A stretch of 64,000 nucleotides of DNA, taken from the NCBI GenBank assembly GCA_014360995.1, contig JACIWL010000001.1:1-64000 (forward strand), read 5' to 3'. The position numbers and the translations under genes are program-made. A model generated the notes under the pieces. That model was given only the letters and a program-made list of their open reading frames with translations, had not been told where the DNA came from and made no database searches. Positions 51,914-64,000 of the stretch are shown here, piece after piece; the first letter of the stretch is position 1, and every line of letters begins with the position of its first letter. This DNA comes from Candidatus Bipolaricaulota bacterium (lineage in GTDB: Bacteria; Bipolaricaulota; Bipolaricaulia; Bipolaricaulales; Bipolaricaulaceae).

Positions 51914-52671
51914 CAAACACCGTCCACAAACTCCCAGACTTTCTCTGCCAGATCTAAAAAAGCTCGGCGCGCGGGATCCCCGAAATCCAAGGGCCTGCCG
52001 CTGTCGCCCGCGGCGACCACTTCCGGAAAGAACGGGAGCCGCCCCAGGAAAGCCACGCCCATTTCCGCGGCCATTTTCTCCCCTCCGTCCTGGCCGAAAA
52101 GCTTGATCGACCCTCCGCAATGGGGGCAACGGAGCTCGGCCATATTTTCCACCACCGCGATTTTCCGCACATTCACCTGGCGCGCGAAGTTCACAGCCTT
52201 ACGGGCATCGAGAAGGGCAACCTCTTGGGGGGTGACGACGACGAGGGCTGCATCCACAGGAGCGAGGAGCTGGGCCACGGACAGAGGCTCATCCCCCGTT
52301 CCCGGAGGAAGATCTACCACCAGAAGGTCGAGATCACCCCATTCCACATCCTCCACGAATTGCCGGATGGCTTTCATCTTGAGGGGGCCGCGCCAGATAA
52401 CAGGCACATTGGGCGCGGGAAGGGCAAAGGACAGGGAGACCACGGCCAGATTATGGGGAGTTACTGCGGGGACAATTTTGTTGTCGCGTATCATGAGAGT
52501 GGCTCCCTCCAAACCCAGCATTTTGGGGACGTTTGGGCCATGGAGATCCGCGTCCAAAAGGCCCACCCTGAGACGATGGGCCAAGGCCGTGGCTACGTTC
52601 ACCGCCACGGTGGACTTGCCCACGCCTCCTTTTCCCGAAAGCACCATGAGCACCCGTTTCACGTTTTTCAT
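51913..52671 (-). CDS. Mrp/NBP35 family Fe-S carrier ATPase
   Basis: VLSGKGGVGKSTVAVNVA, DADLHGPNVPKMLG, DLLVVDLPPGTGDEPLS, CPHCGG. Confidence 0.95.
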   Translation of the reverse strand: MKNVKRVLMVLSGKGGVGKSTVAVNVATALAHRLRVGLLDADLHGPNVPKMLGLEGATLMIRDNKIVPAVTPHNLAVVSLSFALPAPNVPVIWRGPLKMKAIRQFVEDVEWGDLDLLVVDLPPGTGDEPLSVAQLLAPVDAALVVVTPQEVALLDARKAVNFARQVNVRKIAVVENMAELRCPHCGGSIKLFGQDGGEKMAAEMGVAFLGRLPFFPEVVAAGDSGRPLDFGDPARRAFLDLAEKVWEFVDGV

Positions 52672-52824
52672 GAGCTCCTACCCCCGACTGCTTGTGATCT
52701 TAACGTCAGGCGAGCTTTCCTAAGCAAACCTCTCCGTAATCGGCCATTGAAATTCTTCGTTGAGTACTCTGCCTTCTGGAGAGCGAGAGGGCTGTGGCGT
52801 TTAAATTTTGGGGCGGAACGTCGT

Positions 52825-53193
52825 TCAATGTCCGGTGGACTGATGGTGGGCGCAGGTGTCCTCTGCTCTTGCGGGACTCAACCTCCCCGTTTGCCAGGCC
52901 TGGATCGCGTCCCGTGCGGTGCCAAAGGCACCGGAATAAACCTGGATGCCGTGTTCCTTCAAGCGCATTAGGGCCCGGTGACCAATGCCAGAGCAGATCA
53001 CTACGTCCACCTTAGCCCTGGCCAAAAGCTCAGCCGGATGACCTTTACCGCCCATGTGCTTTGAGACGTTGCTCAGAACTTCTACCTGACCGGTATCGGT
53101 GTCGTAGATCGTATAAGTGGGAGAGCGGCCAAAGTGTTCTCCTACTCGGTCATCTAAACCGCCCTTTTCCGCGGTGGGCACACATATCCTCAT
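52825..53193 (-). CDS. NifX/NifB dinitrogenase iron-molybdenum cofactor domain protein
   Basis: MRICVPTAEKGGLDDRVGEHFGRSPTYTIYD..VVICSGIGHRALMRLKEHGIQVY. Confidence 0.92.
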   Translation of the reverse strand: MRICVPTAEKGGLDDRVGEHFGRSPTYTIYDTDTGQVEVLSNVSKHMGGKGHPAELLARAKVDVVICSGIGHRALMRLKEHGIQVYSGAFGTARDAIQAWQTGRLSPARAEDTCAHHQSTGH

Positions 53194-53290
53194 CCTCTCC
53201 TCCTCAAAATCGAGGATGTTTGATGAGGAGCTTTTGCCCCGATGCGTGAGGGCCCGTGTCCCGGGCTATTGATCTCTGTGGGCTGTACGC

Positions 53291-53578
53291 TTAGTCTCCT
53301 TCGTTTTTCTCCGGTTTGAGCTCTTCCAGTCGCTTTTTGATGGCGGCGAGCTCCTCCTCGAGGGTCCGGGCCCAAGTGGAGAGCCATTCCCTCTCCTGCT
53401 CCGGGCTAGGGGGTTGCCACCACCAGGGCATGGTCCACCGCAAGGGAAAAGCCGGCCATCGCCGCACAAAGCGTGGATAAGCCAGACACCAAAGAGGCAT
53501 TCCACCCCAACCTCCAAAGCGACCGAACCGCACCCAACCAGGGAGTCCGGTGAGGTAAAACATGTGCCGCCAGCGCAT
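53291..53578 (-). CDS. DUF5320-like small protein
   Basis: Trp/Arg/Gly-rich N-terminus and C-terminal coiled-coil EQEREWLSTWARTLEEELAAIKKRLEEL; near Mrp/NifX/DUF134 genes. Confidence 0.55.
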   Translation of the reverse strand: MRWRHMFYLTGLPGWVRFGRFGGWGGMPLWCLAYPRFVRRWPAFPLRWTMPWWWQPPSPEQEREWLSTWARTLEEELAAIKKRLEELKPEKNEGD

Positions 53579-53598
53579 CCTGACCACCTCCGGGAAGA

Positions 53599-53626
53599 AT
53601 TATAAGCATATGCTCGTAATAGGCAA
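53599..53626 (-). promoter_or_regulatory. Promoter TTGCCT-16 bp-TATAAT with a perfect palindrome AGCATATGCT in the spacer
   Basis: -35 53626-53621, -10 53604-53599; palindrome at 53605-53614 abuts the -10. Confidence 0.65.
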
Positions 53627-53659
53627 GCCGGGCCTCCCATGGGATAAACTTCTTGTGCC

Positions 53660-53998
53660 ATGCCGCGTCCACCTAAACCGCGCCGTTGCGGAATCTGTCC
53701 GTCCTACGGGACCTTTGTGCCCGTAGGCGTTCCTCCGGGCCGTCTCCAGGCCGTTTTTCTGCAGTTGGACGAGCTGGAAGCCCTCAGGCTCTGCGATCTT
53801 CTCGGTCAGGAGCAAGAGGAAGCCGCCCAATCCATGGGCGTTTCTCGCGCCACCGTCCAACGGCTATTGGCCTCCGCCCGAGCCAAAGTCGCCGAGGCCT
53901 TGGTGCATGGAAAAGCTCTGGTGATCGTGCCCGGTCCCCATGTACGTCTGAGCCCCGGGCACTTTTGCCCCGGTGGACCGCCGTGGGCGGTACAATGA
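53660..53998 (+). CDS. DUF134 family HTH DNA-binding protein
   Basis: MPRPPKPRRCGICP..FLQLDELEALRLCDLLGQEQEEAAQSMGVSRATVQRLLASARAKVAEALVHGKAL. Confidence 0.93.
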   Translation: MPRPPKPRRCGICPSYGTFVPVGVPPGRLQAVFLQLDELEALRLCDLLGQEQEEAAQSMGVSRATVQRLLASARAKVAEALVHGKALVIVPGPHVRLSPGHFCPGGPPWAVQ

Positions 53999-55074
53999 AG
54001 GAAAGGACTGTGAAAGAAAAGATTGTGCGCTGGGCCTTGGACCTATTGCGTTTTCCCACCGTTACCGGCCGCGAACAGCTCTGCGCGGATTACCTCTTTG
54101 AGGAGTTGCACCGCCTGGGGATGCGCGTTCGGGAACAGCCGGTGTTAGGAGCAGGTGCCAATATCCTGGCCAGCCGAGGCGAGGGTGGTCCGTGGTTCGT
54201 CACCCACCTCGACGTATACCCTCCCTTCGACCATCCGGATCCCTTTAGGCCCAAACTGGAGGGTGACCACATTGCGGGCCGGGGCGCGGTGGACACCAAG
54301 GGCCAAATCGCCGCTCTCCTTGCCGCTCTCTCCCATACGGAGGAGCCGGTGCAGGTGGCGTTGGTGGTGGACGAAGAGGAATTAGGGCGGGGCTCGGAGG
54401 CGTTGGAGGTTCCCGCTGGGGTGGAGGGCGCGGTCGTTCTCGAGCCTACAAAACTCGGGATCGCCATTGCCGAAGCCGGTTCCGTGGGATTGGAGATCTT
54501 GGTGCGGGGAAAGCCCGCCCACGGCACCACTCCCTGGGCCGGAACCTCCGCCATCGAGCGGGCCTTTTCCCTCTATGGGCGCCTCCTTTCCGCGCCGTTC
54601 ATGGCCCACCGCCACCCCCTTTTTCCAAAAGGGGCCTGGGTGAACCTCGGCCGCATCGAGGGCGGCTACGACACCATGGTCGTTCCCCCGCATTGCCGGA
54701 TGGAATTGGATCTGGGCTTTGCGCCCGGGCTTTCCGCCCACGAGGTCATCCGCCAGACCGAGGAAGCCATGGCCGAAGCAGAGCGCATCTTTGTCACCGA
54801 TGCTTGGGAGCCCTGGGAGACGGAAAAGGAGGCAAAAGTGGTGCAGATCCTTATGAGGGCTTATGAAGCGGCGCTTGGGCGCAAGGCCGTGTTCACGGGC
54901 ATGTCCTCGTGGACCGACGCGGCAAACATCGTGCGAAAGGGCGTTCCAGCTGTGGTCTTTGGAGCAGGGGATCTGGCCGTGGCCCATACCTGGCACGAGG
55001 CCGTGAGCATCGCGGAGCTAGAGGCGTTGGCCCAAGTCCTTGTGGCCCTCATTCGTCTTTGGCCGCGGGGATAG
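53995..55074 (+). CDS. M20 family metallopeptidase/deacylase (ArgE/DapE/LysK-like)
   Basis: VTHLDVYPP, GRGAVDTKGQIAALLAAL, VVDEEELG, GKPAHGTTPWAG. Confidence 0.9.
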   Translation: MKERTVKEKIVRWALDLLRFPTVTGREQLCADYLFEELHRLGMRVREQPVLGAGANILASRGEGGPWFVTHLDVYPPFDHPDPFRPKLEGDHIAGRGAVDTKGQIAALLAALSHTEEPVQVALVVDEEELGRGSEALEVPAGVEGAVVLEPTKLGIAIAEAGSVGLEILVRGKPAHGTTPWAGTSAIERAFSLYGRLLSAPFMAHRHPLFPKGAWVNLGRIEGGYDTMVVPPHCRMELDLGFAPGLSAHEVIRQTEEAMAEAERIFVTDAWEPWETEKEAKVVQILMRAYEAALGRKAVFTGMSSWTDAANIVRKGVPAVVFGAGDLAVAHTWHEAVSIAELEALAQVLVALIRLWPRG

Positions 55075-55552
55075 GGCGGAACATCCGGATCCAATCGCCC
55101 CAGCGCCCGATCTCCTTAAACCCGAGCTTTGTGTACCACCGGCGGGCTTTGCGGTTGCCCTCCCCCACCCAAAGGGCGGCGAGGCTCATTCCATGGGCTC
55201 GGCCAAGGGCGTAAACCTCTTCCAGCAAGGCCTTTCCTACCCCTTTCCCTTGCCAATCCGGCGCTACCGCGATCTCATGGATCTCCAAAACGACGCCCAA
55301 TTCCCAATCCTTCCAATCCGGGCAGGCAGCGATGAACCCCACCGGGCGCCCCTCCGCCTCCGCCACCAAGAACCCCTCCTTGCACGTCCGCCGCAGCCAC
55401 TTGAGGTAGTGCTTGGCCTCCTTGGGGCTCTCTTCCCCGTACTCCTCGAGGCCCCGGTAGGCCTGCATGAGAAGGCCCACAAGCGCCGGGATGTCTTCCA
55501 ACGTTCCCGGACGGATGGTGATCGTCCCCGTTGAAGCTCTTCCTTCCGGCAT
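55049..55552 (-). CDS. GNAT family N-acetyltransferase
   Basis: EIHEIAVAPDWQGKGVGKALLEEVYALGRAHGM. Confidence 0.92.
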   Translation of the reverse strand: MPEGRASTGTITIRPGTLEDIPALVGLLMQAYRGLEEYGEESPKEAKHYLKWLRRTCKEGFLVAEAEGRPVGFIAACPDWKDWELGVVLEIHEIAVAPDWQGKGVGKALLEEVYALGRAHGMSLAALWVGEGNRKARRWYTKLGFKEIGRWGDWIRMFRPIPAAKDE

Positions 55553-55654
55553 AAGAAAGGGCCCAAAAGCCTAAGGCAGAAGCGCGAACTTGCCAAGGCC
55601 TAAGCTCCTGCAAAAACCCGATGGATTAGGGGTGATGGGCATTTTAGGCTGGGT

Positions 55655-59314
<3,660 letters not shown>

Positions 59315-59320
59315 AGTGCC

Positions 59321-60595
59321 TTAATGAAATTGCGGAAGATACGGCCGATGGGCCGCTTTAATTGCCCTCCACAAGTTATGCGCTACAGAAAAAGAGGGCA
59401 CCAGAGGATGAGCAAGAAGAGCTTGAAGAGCGAGGTGCTCATCTCCTGTTATTGCTGCTTCCAAAGTAAGCTCTTCATACGCTTTGACAGCCTGGACTAG
59501 GCCGCGTACCTGTTTTGGAAGAGGGGACGTGGGGATAGGATGTGCTCCATTCCGGTCTATTCGGGCAGGCACTTCTACCACCGCCTCATGAGAAAGATCG
59601 GGAATAGCTGCGCGGTTTTGTAGGTTGACAATCTGGATCTCCCCTTTGTCGTTATAAACGGCACTGATCAAAGATACAGCGGCTGTAGAATAGTGGGCAC
59701 CGCCGCGTTTTTCCAAAAGAGCTGGTTTTTTGGATAACGCGGGATCTGCGTAGAGTCTGAAAAGCTCCCTGTCAATTTCCTGAACTTCCTCGGCCCTAGT
59801 TTTCAAAGCCTTCTTCTGTTCCTCAACAACTTCATCATGATGGTAATAGTAGCGCAGGTAATAGCTTGGAATTAAGCGAAGCGCTTCAAGAAGGTCCGGC
59901 GAGAAAGGAAAAACCCCAAGGCGCGCTTGCTCCAAGGCCGCCGCAAAGACTTTGGAGAACACATCCTCACCAGAGATCTTAACCCCGCGGACCCAGCTTA
60001 AATGATTTAGTCCGAAGTAATCGAGTTCTACGGTTTCAGGATCAGCCCTAAGCCATCCAGCGATCATGTGCTTCATCCCCAAGGGAACATTACAAAGTCC
60101 GATAGCCCGAACGCGGGTATAGCGAAGGATGGCCTCGGTGACAATGCCGGAAGGATTGGTGAAATTGATGAGGATGGCATTAGGGCAAATTTTTTCAATT
60201 TTTCTTGCAAGATCGAGCATGACAGGAATAGTGCGCAAGGCCTTAGCAAACCCTCCGGGACCTGTGGTTTCCTGCCCCACCACACCAAATTGGAGGGGGA
60301 TCTTCTCATCGAGTATGCGGGCGGCCACTCCCCCAACGCGGATTTGAGTTATAACGAAAGCGGCTTCAGTTAAAGCTTGTTCTAAAGCCGTTGTCAATTT
60401 GATGTGGATTGGAGCTTTTGCAGCTTGAACCATCCGTTCGACCAATCCACCAACAATCTTCAGCCTTTCTTGGTCAATGTCCATAAGGCAAATTTCATCC
60501 AGCGGAAGCTCTTCCCTGCGCACAAGGAAGCCCTCAATGAGCTCAGGGGTGTAGACGCTTCCTCCACCAATGACCGCGATTTTAAGTTTGCTCAT
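59321..60595 (-). CDS. GH4 family 6-phospho-glycosidase (NAD-dependent)
   Basis: [48 protein letters not shown]. Confidence 0.94.
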   Translation of the reverse strand: MSKLKIAVIGGGSVYTPELIEGFLVRREELPLDEICLMDIDQERLKIVGGLVERMVQAAKAPIHIKLTTALEQALTEAAFVITQIRVGGVAARILDEKIPLQFGVVGQETTGPGGFAKALRTIPVMLDLARKIEKICPNAILINFTNPSGIVTEAILRYTRVRAIGLCNVPLGMKHMIAGWLRADPETVELDYFGLNHLSWVRGVKISGEDVFSKVFAAALEQARLGVFPFSPDLLEALRLIPSYYLRYYYHHDEVVEEQKKALKTRAEEVQEIDRELFRLYADPALSKKPALLEKRGGAHYSTAAVSLISAVYNDKGEIQIVNLQNRAAIPDLSHEAVVEVPARIDRNGAHPIPTSPLPKQVRGLVQAVKAYEELTLEAAITGDEHLALQALLAHPLVPSFSVAHNLWRAIKAAHRPYLPQFH

Positions 60596-61578
60596 AATGA
60601 GTTTTCTTTTATGAAATCGAAAAGCTCATCAAAAAGGGTGAAGGCTAAACAGGTTACAGTATCCGCGGCTCCGTAATAGATGGCAATGCGTCCCGTTGGG
60701 GGATCATAGAGGGCAGCCGTTGGGAAAACAACGTTTGGAACATCACCAACGCACTCGTAATATTCACGCGGGTTTAAAAGGTAAGGGCGCGTGCGGTAAA
60801 TTACCTTCCATGGCTCATCCAAGTCCAAAATCGCCGCACCAAAACTATAGACAAACCCATTGCAAGAAGTAAGGACCCCGTGATAGAAGAGGAGCCATCC
60901 TTCTGTGGTTTCAATGGGCGTGGGACCAGCACCAACTTTTGTGGACTGCCAAGAATTGGGGGTAGGAGACATGACATGCCGATGTTTTCCCCAGTGGATG
61001 AGGTCTGGGCTTTCCGAGTAAAAGATATCTCCAAAGGGTGTATGGCCTGGATCGCTGGGTCGGCTTAGCATTGCATATTTTCCGCGAATTTTTCGGGGAA
61101 AGAGGACACCATTGCGATTGTAGGGAAGAAAAGCGTTTTCCATCTGATAAAAAGTGCAAAAATCAAAGGTGTAGGCTAAACCAATGGTGGGACCGTAATA
61201 CCAATTGCACCATGTGATATAATATCGATCCTCAAGCCAAGTTACACGCGGATCGTAGCCATACACGAACTTTCCCACTTCTGGATCATTGCATACAAAC
61301 TCGATGCGCTTTGAGGTGATTTCCCAGTGGATCCCATCCGGACTTCGGCCGGCATGGAGCTCCATGTTGCGCGTTGTCGTGTCTACGCGAAACACGCCGG
61401 CAAAACCCCCTTCAAACGGCACAATTGCGCTGTTGAAGATGCTATTTGCTTGGGGAACAGCAGCCCGAGTGATTATAGGATTGCGGTTTGATCGCCATAC
61501 CACATCAGAGCAACCTTGCGGCCGATCCTCCCAGGGGATGTTAGGAAGTGCTGGTCCCACGAGTTTCGCCTGTGGCAT
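60592..61578 (-). CDS. GH130 family beta-mannoside phosphorylase
   Basis: [68 protein letters not shown]. Confidence 0.92.
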   Translation of the reverse strand: MPQAKLVGPALPNIPWEDRPQGCSDVVWRSNRNPIITRAAVPQANSIFNSAIVPFEGGFAGVFRVDTTTRNMELHAGRSPDGIHWEITSKRIEFVCNDPEVGKFVYGYDPRVTWLEDRYYITWCNWYYGPTIGLAYTFDFCTFYQMENAFLPYNRNGVLFPRKIRGKYAMLSRPSDPGHTPFGDIFYSESPDLIHWGKHRHVMSPTPNSWQSTKVGAGPTPIETTEGWLLFYHGVLTSCNGFVYSFGAAILDLDEPWKVIYRTRPYLLNPREYYECVGDVPNVVFPTAALYDPPTGRIAIYYGAADTVTCLAFTLFDELFDFIKENSL

Positions 61579-62545
61579 ATCTCACCTCCTTTTTTGTTTC
61601 CCTGAATCGATGGCAAGCTACAAAATGGCCGTTTTCCACTTCCAAAAGCCCAGGCTTTTCATTGGCGCAAATCTTTTCTTTTTCCTGCACAAAACATCGA
61701 TGATAATAAACGCAACCTTTGCCCAAAGGAGCCGACTGTGCCTGTAACTTTATTTCCACGTCTTCCCATTTTTGGTCCAGCCGGGGCACAGAAAGAAGGA
61801 GCATCTGAGTATACGGATGCAAGGGAGAACCAAACACCTTCGCGATGTCCCCGCTTTCTACAATATTTCCTCGATAAAGGATAAGGGCTTCGTCGCTTAC
61901 GTAGTGCGCAAGCGCAAGGTCATGGGTGATGAACAAAACGGATAATCCCTGTGCGTTTTTGAGGTCAGCCAGAAGATTCAATACGTCGACCCGCGTAGAG
62001 GCATCTAGCATGCTAATGATCTCATCGGCCACAAGTAAGCGGATCTCAAGGAGAAGGGCCCGGGCAATGAGGAGACGTTGGAGTTGCCCTCCGCTTAGCT
62101 GGTGTGGATACTTCCCCAACACTTCCTCTGGGGTCAAGCCCACCGCGCAGAGGGCCTCTTCTTGGCGCTCACGCCACTTTTGTGCGCTTACTTTTGGGAA
62201 AAATTCTTTCTGAACAATGTTAAAAATCCGATCAACCTTAAAAATCGGGTTGTACGACGAAAATGGGTCTTGGAAAACGCCTTGCACTTGGCGATAGTAC
62301 TCCTTAAGGGCACGGCCATGAAACTTTGCGATATCTCGGCCTTCAAAAAGTATTGTGCCAGAAGTTGCGGGAAGCAACCGGAGAATCATTTTCCCGATAG
62401 TGGTCTTGCCCGATCCACTTTCACCAATTAGCGCTACGACTTGTCCGTGGTTCACCCTGAAGCTCACCTGATCCACGGCTTTTAAGCTCTTTCGTCCAAA
62501 GATCCCTAGGCGAAAAATTTTAGTTACACGATCAAGCTCAAGCAT
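61541..62545 (-). CDS. Oligopeptide/dipeptide (or oligosaccharide) ABC transporter ATP-binding protein, OppF/DppF-like
   Basis: [32 protein letters not shown]-terminal Cys-rich Opp region. Confidence 0.93.
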   Translation of the reverse strand: MLELDRVTKIFRLGIFGRKSLKAVDQVSFRVNHGQVVALIGESGSGKTTIGKMILRLLPATSGTILFEGRDIAKFHGRALKEYYRQVQGVFQDPFSSYNPIFKVDRIFNIVQKEFFPKVSAQKWRERQEEALCAVGLTPEEVLGKYPHQLSGGQLQRLLIARALLLEIRLLVADEIISMLDASTRVDVLNLLADLKNAQGLSVLFITHDLALAHYVSDEALILYRGNIVESGDIAKVFGSPLHPYTQMLLLSVPRLDQKWEDVEIKLQAQSAPLGKGCVYYHRCFVQEKEKICANEKPGLLEVENGHFVACHRFRETKKEVRYATGETRGTSTS

Positions 62546-63515
62546 GCTTATCCACCGCCAGCCAGCACGCTACCTGCCAAGTCAAATCTCCATCTTTCGT
62601 GGTTACTAGCGGGGGCTCCTCCAAACACTTTTCCCAGGTGCGGGGGCAACGGGTGCGAAACCGGCACCCTTGGGGAGGTTCCAAAAGCGAGGGAGGGCAA
62701 CCCGGGATTCCTTGAAGCTTCTCTTGGGCGTAACGGGCGCCAATCCTTGGGAGCGAGGCCACAAGGAGCTGCGTATACGGATGCTTAGGCCTTTGAATGA
62801 GATCCTCTGTGGAACCTCTTTCCATAAGCTTCCCTGCGTACATCACAAAAATGCTATCTGCGATCTGATAAAGAAGAGAGATGTCGTGCGTGATCACAAT
62901 TATGGCCCCTACAAACTTGCGATCCCTGAACTCCACAAGCATCCTGGCCACGGCCTTCTGAGTGGAAACATCGAGGGCAGAGGTCACCTCATCAGCGATG
63001 AGCAAAGAGGGGTTCAACAAGGTCGAGAGTACCATAACCATGCGTTGTTTCATCCCACCGGAGAGCTCGAAAGGATACATGTTGAGTACTTCAAGGGGAA
63101 GTTCTACGAGCTCCATTCGGCGGCGCAATTCCGGGAAGATCTGGCTGAATTTGATGCCTTTACTCCATAAAATATCGGTGAGCAATTTTTTGACTTTGCG
63201 GGTAGGGTTTAAAGCACTCAAAGCATACTGGGGGATGAGGGAGACCTCCGAAAATCTGAAAGAAGCCATTGTTTTTTTATCCCATATGGGAAGGGGAGTT
63301 CCTTTCAACAAGACCTTTCCCCCTACATATTTCATTGGGGGTTTGAGAAGGACAAGGCTGCGACCTAAGGTGGATTTTCCGCAGCCTGATTCGCCGGCAA
63401 GCCCCATGATTTCTCCAGGGCTCATGGAGAAAGTAACGCCGTCCACGGCTTTGACATCCCCACGCAGGGTTTGGTAATAAACGCGGAGGTTTTCTACTGC
63501 AAGAAGCTCCATCAA
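62538..63515 (-). CDS. ABC transporter ATP-binding protein, OppD/DppD-like
   Basis: LAGESGCGKSTLGRSLV, LSGGMKQRMVMVLST, PEGCRF-like LLEPPQGCRFRTRCPRTWEKC. Confidence 0.94.
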   Translation of the reverse strand: MMELLAVENLRVYYQTLRGDVKAVDGVTFSMSPGEIMGLAGESGCGKSTLGRSLVLLKPPMKYVGGKVLLKGTPLPIWDKKTMASFRFSEVSLIPQYALSALNPTRKVKKLLTDILWSKGIKFSQIFPELRRRMELVELPLEVLNMYPFELSGGMKQRMVMVLSTLLNPSLLIADEVTSALDVSTQKAVARMLVEFRDRKFVGAIIVITHDISLLYQIADSIFVMYAGKLMERGSTEDLIQRPKHPYTQLLVASLPRIGARYAQEKLQGIPGCPPSLLEPPQGCRFRTRCPRTWEKCLEEPPLVTTKDGDLTWQVACWLAVDKHA

Positions 63516-64000
63516 ATCCCCCTCAATTTAGGGTTGAATACTTCGTCAAGTCCCACGTTGGTAATGTAAAGGGCCCCCACAAGAAGGGCGATGGTTAAGC
63601 CAGGAGGGATGAACCACCACCACATCCCCAAGGGCAAAGCTCCCCAGAGAAGGGCGATTTGCATCATGAGCCCTAGAGAGATCCCGCGCGTTGGTCCAAG
63701 GCCGATGAAGTCCAAAGTCGCCGCATTGAGAATAGCCCCGCCGAATTGGAGGATGAAAACCATGACAAGATAAGAGAGCATATTCGGAGCAATCTCCGTT
63801 AGGATGATCTTTGTTGCTCGCATTCCACTAATCCTTGCAAGATCGACAAATTCCCGAGCTTTTAGGGACATGGTTTGGGCACGTACTGCCCGCGCTGTCC
63901 ACGGCCACGCGGTGCAACCGATGAACACGGCCTGGATGAAAAAACTTCGCACACCTAAATACGCAGCAAGGATCAAAAGCAAGGCCAGAGTCGGGATGAC
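63512..64000 (-). CDS. ABC transporter permease, OppC/DppC-like (5' part beyond the window)
   Basis: EFVDLARISGMRATKIILTEIAPNMLSYLVM BPD permease loop; frame open to the window end. Confidence 0.9.
   Translation of the reverse strand, partial: VIPTLALLLILAAYLGVRSFFIQAVFIGCTAWPWTARAVRAQTMSLKAREFVDLARISGMRATKIILTEIAPNMLSYLVMVFILQFGGAILNAATLDFIGLGPTRGISLGLMMQIALLWGALPLGMWWWFIPPGLTIALLVGALYITNVGLDEVFNPKLRGI

Overview
This 64 kb window is a gene-dense, GC-rich bacterial chromosome segment, probably from an anaerobic and possibly thermophilic deep-branching lineage. Taxonomy is inference only; a Bipolaricaulota/Thermotogota-like flavour was considered but cannot be shown here. Housekeeping content: a pstSCAB operon; rnhB-rpmH-infB-DUF503-rbfA; priA; and a minus-strand translation/transcription cluster tRNA-Thr/Tyr/Thr-tuf-rpmG-tRNA-Trp-secE-nusG-rplKAJL-rpoB, in which rpoB is NOT followed by rpoC. 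Accessory content: (i) a tightly coupled three-gene cassette at 5545-11720 (Eco57I-like methylase/restriction protein, NurA-like nuclease, HerA-like ATPase with a non-canonical P-loop) next to a tRNA pair, which is the best candidate for an under-described defence system; (ii) a class I c-di-GMP (GEMM-I) riboswitch with its own promoter and overlapping terminator at 21687-21826, in front of a ~1700-aa cadherin-like repeat surface protein with a lamin-tail domain; (iii) a glycan-use operon (GH1, BadF-type kinase, GH4, GH130, Opp/Dpp ABC transporter) at the right end. Other notable points: PstA with two PDZ-like domains in a periplasmic loop, NusG with a large NGN insertion, an rRNA m5C methyltransferase split at a CCCC +1 frameshift-like site, zero-spacer tRNA pairs, a fur/tRNA-Leu overlap, tail-to-tail overlapping genes and candidate leaderless promoters. 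No CRISPR array, rRNA gene or transposase was found.
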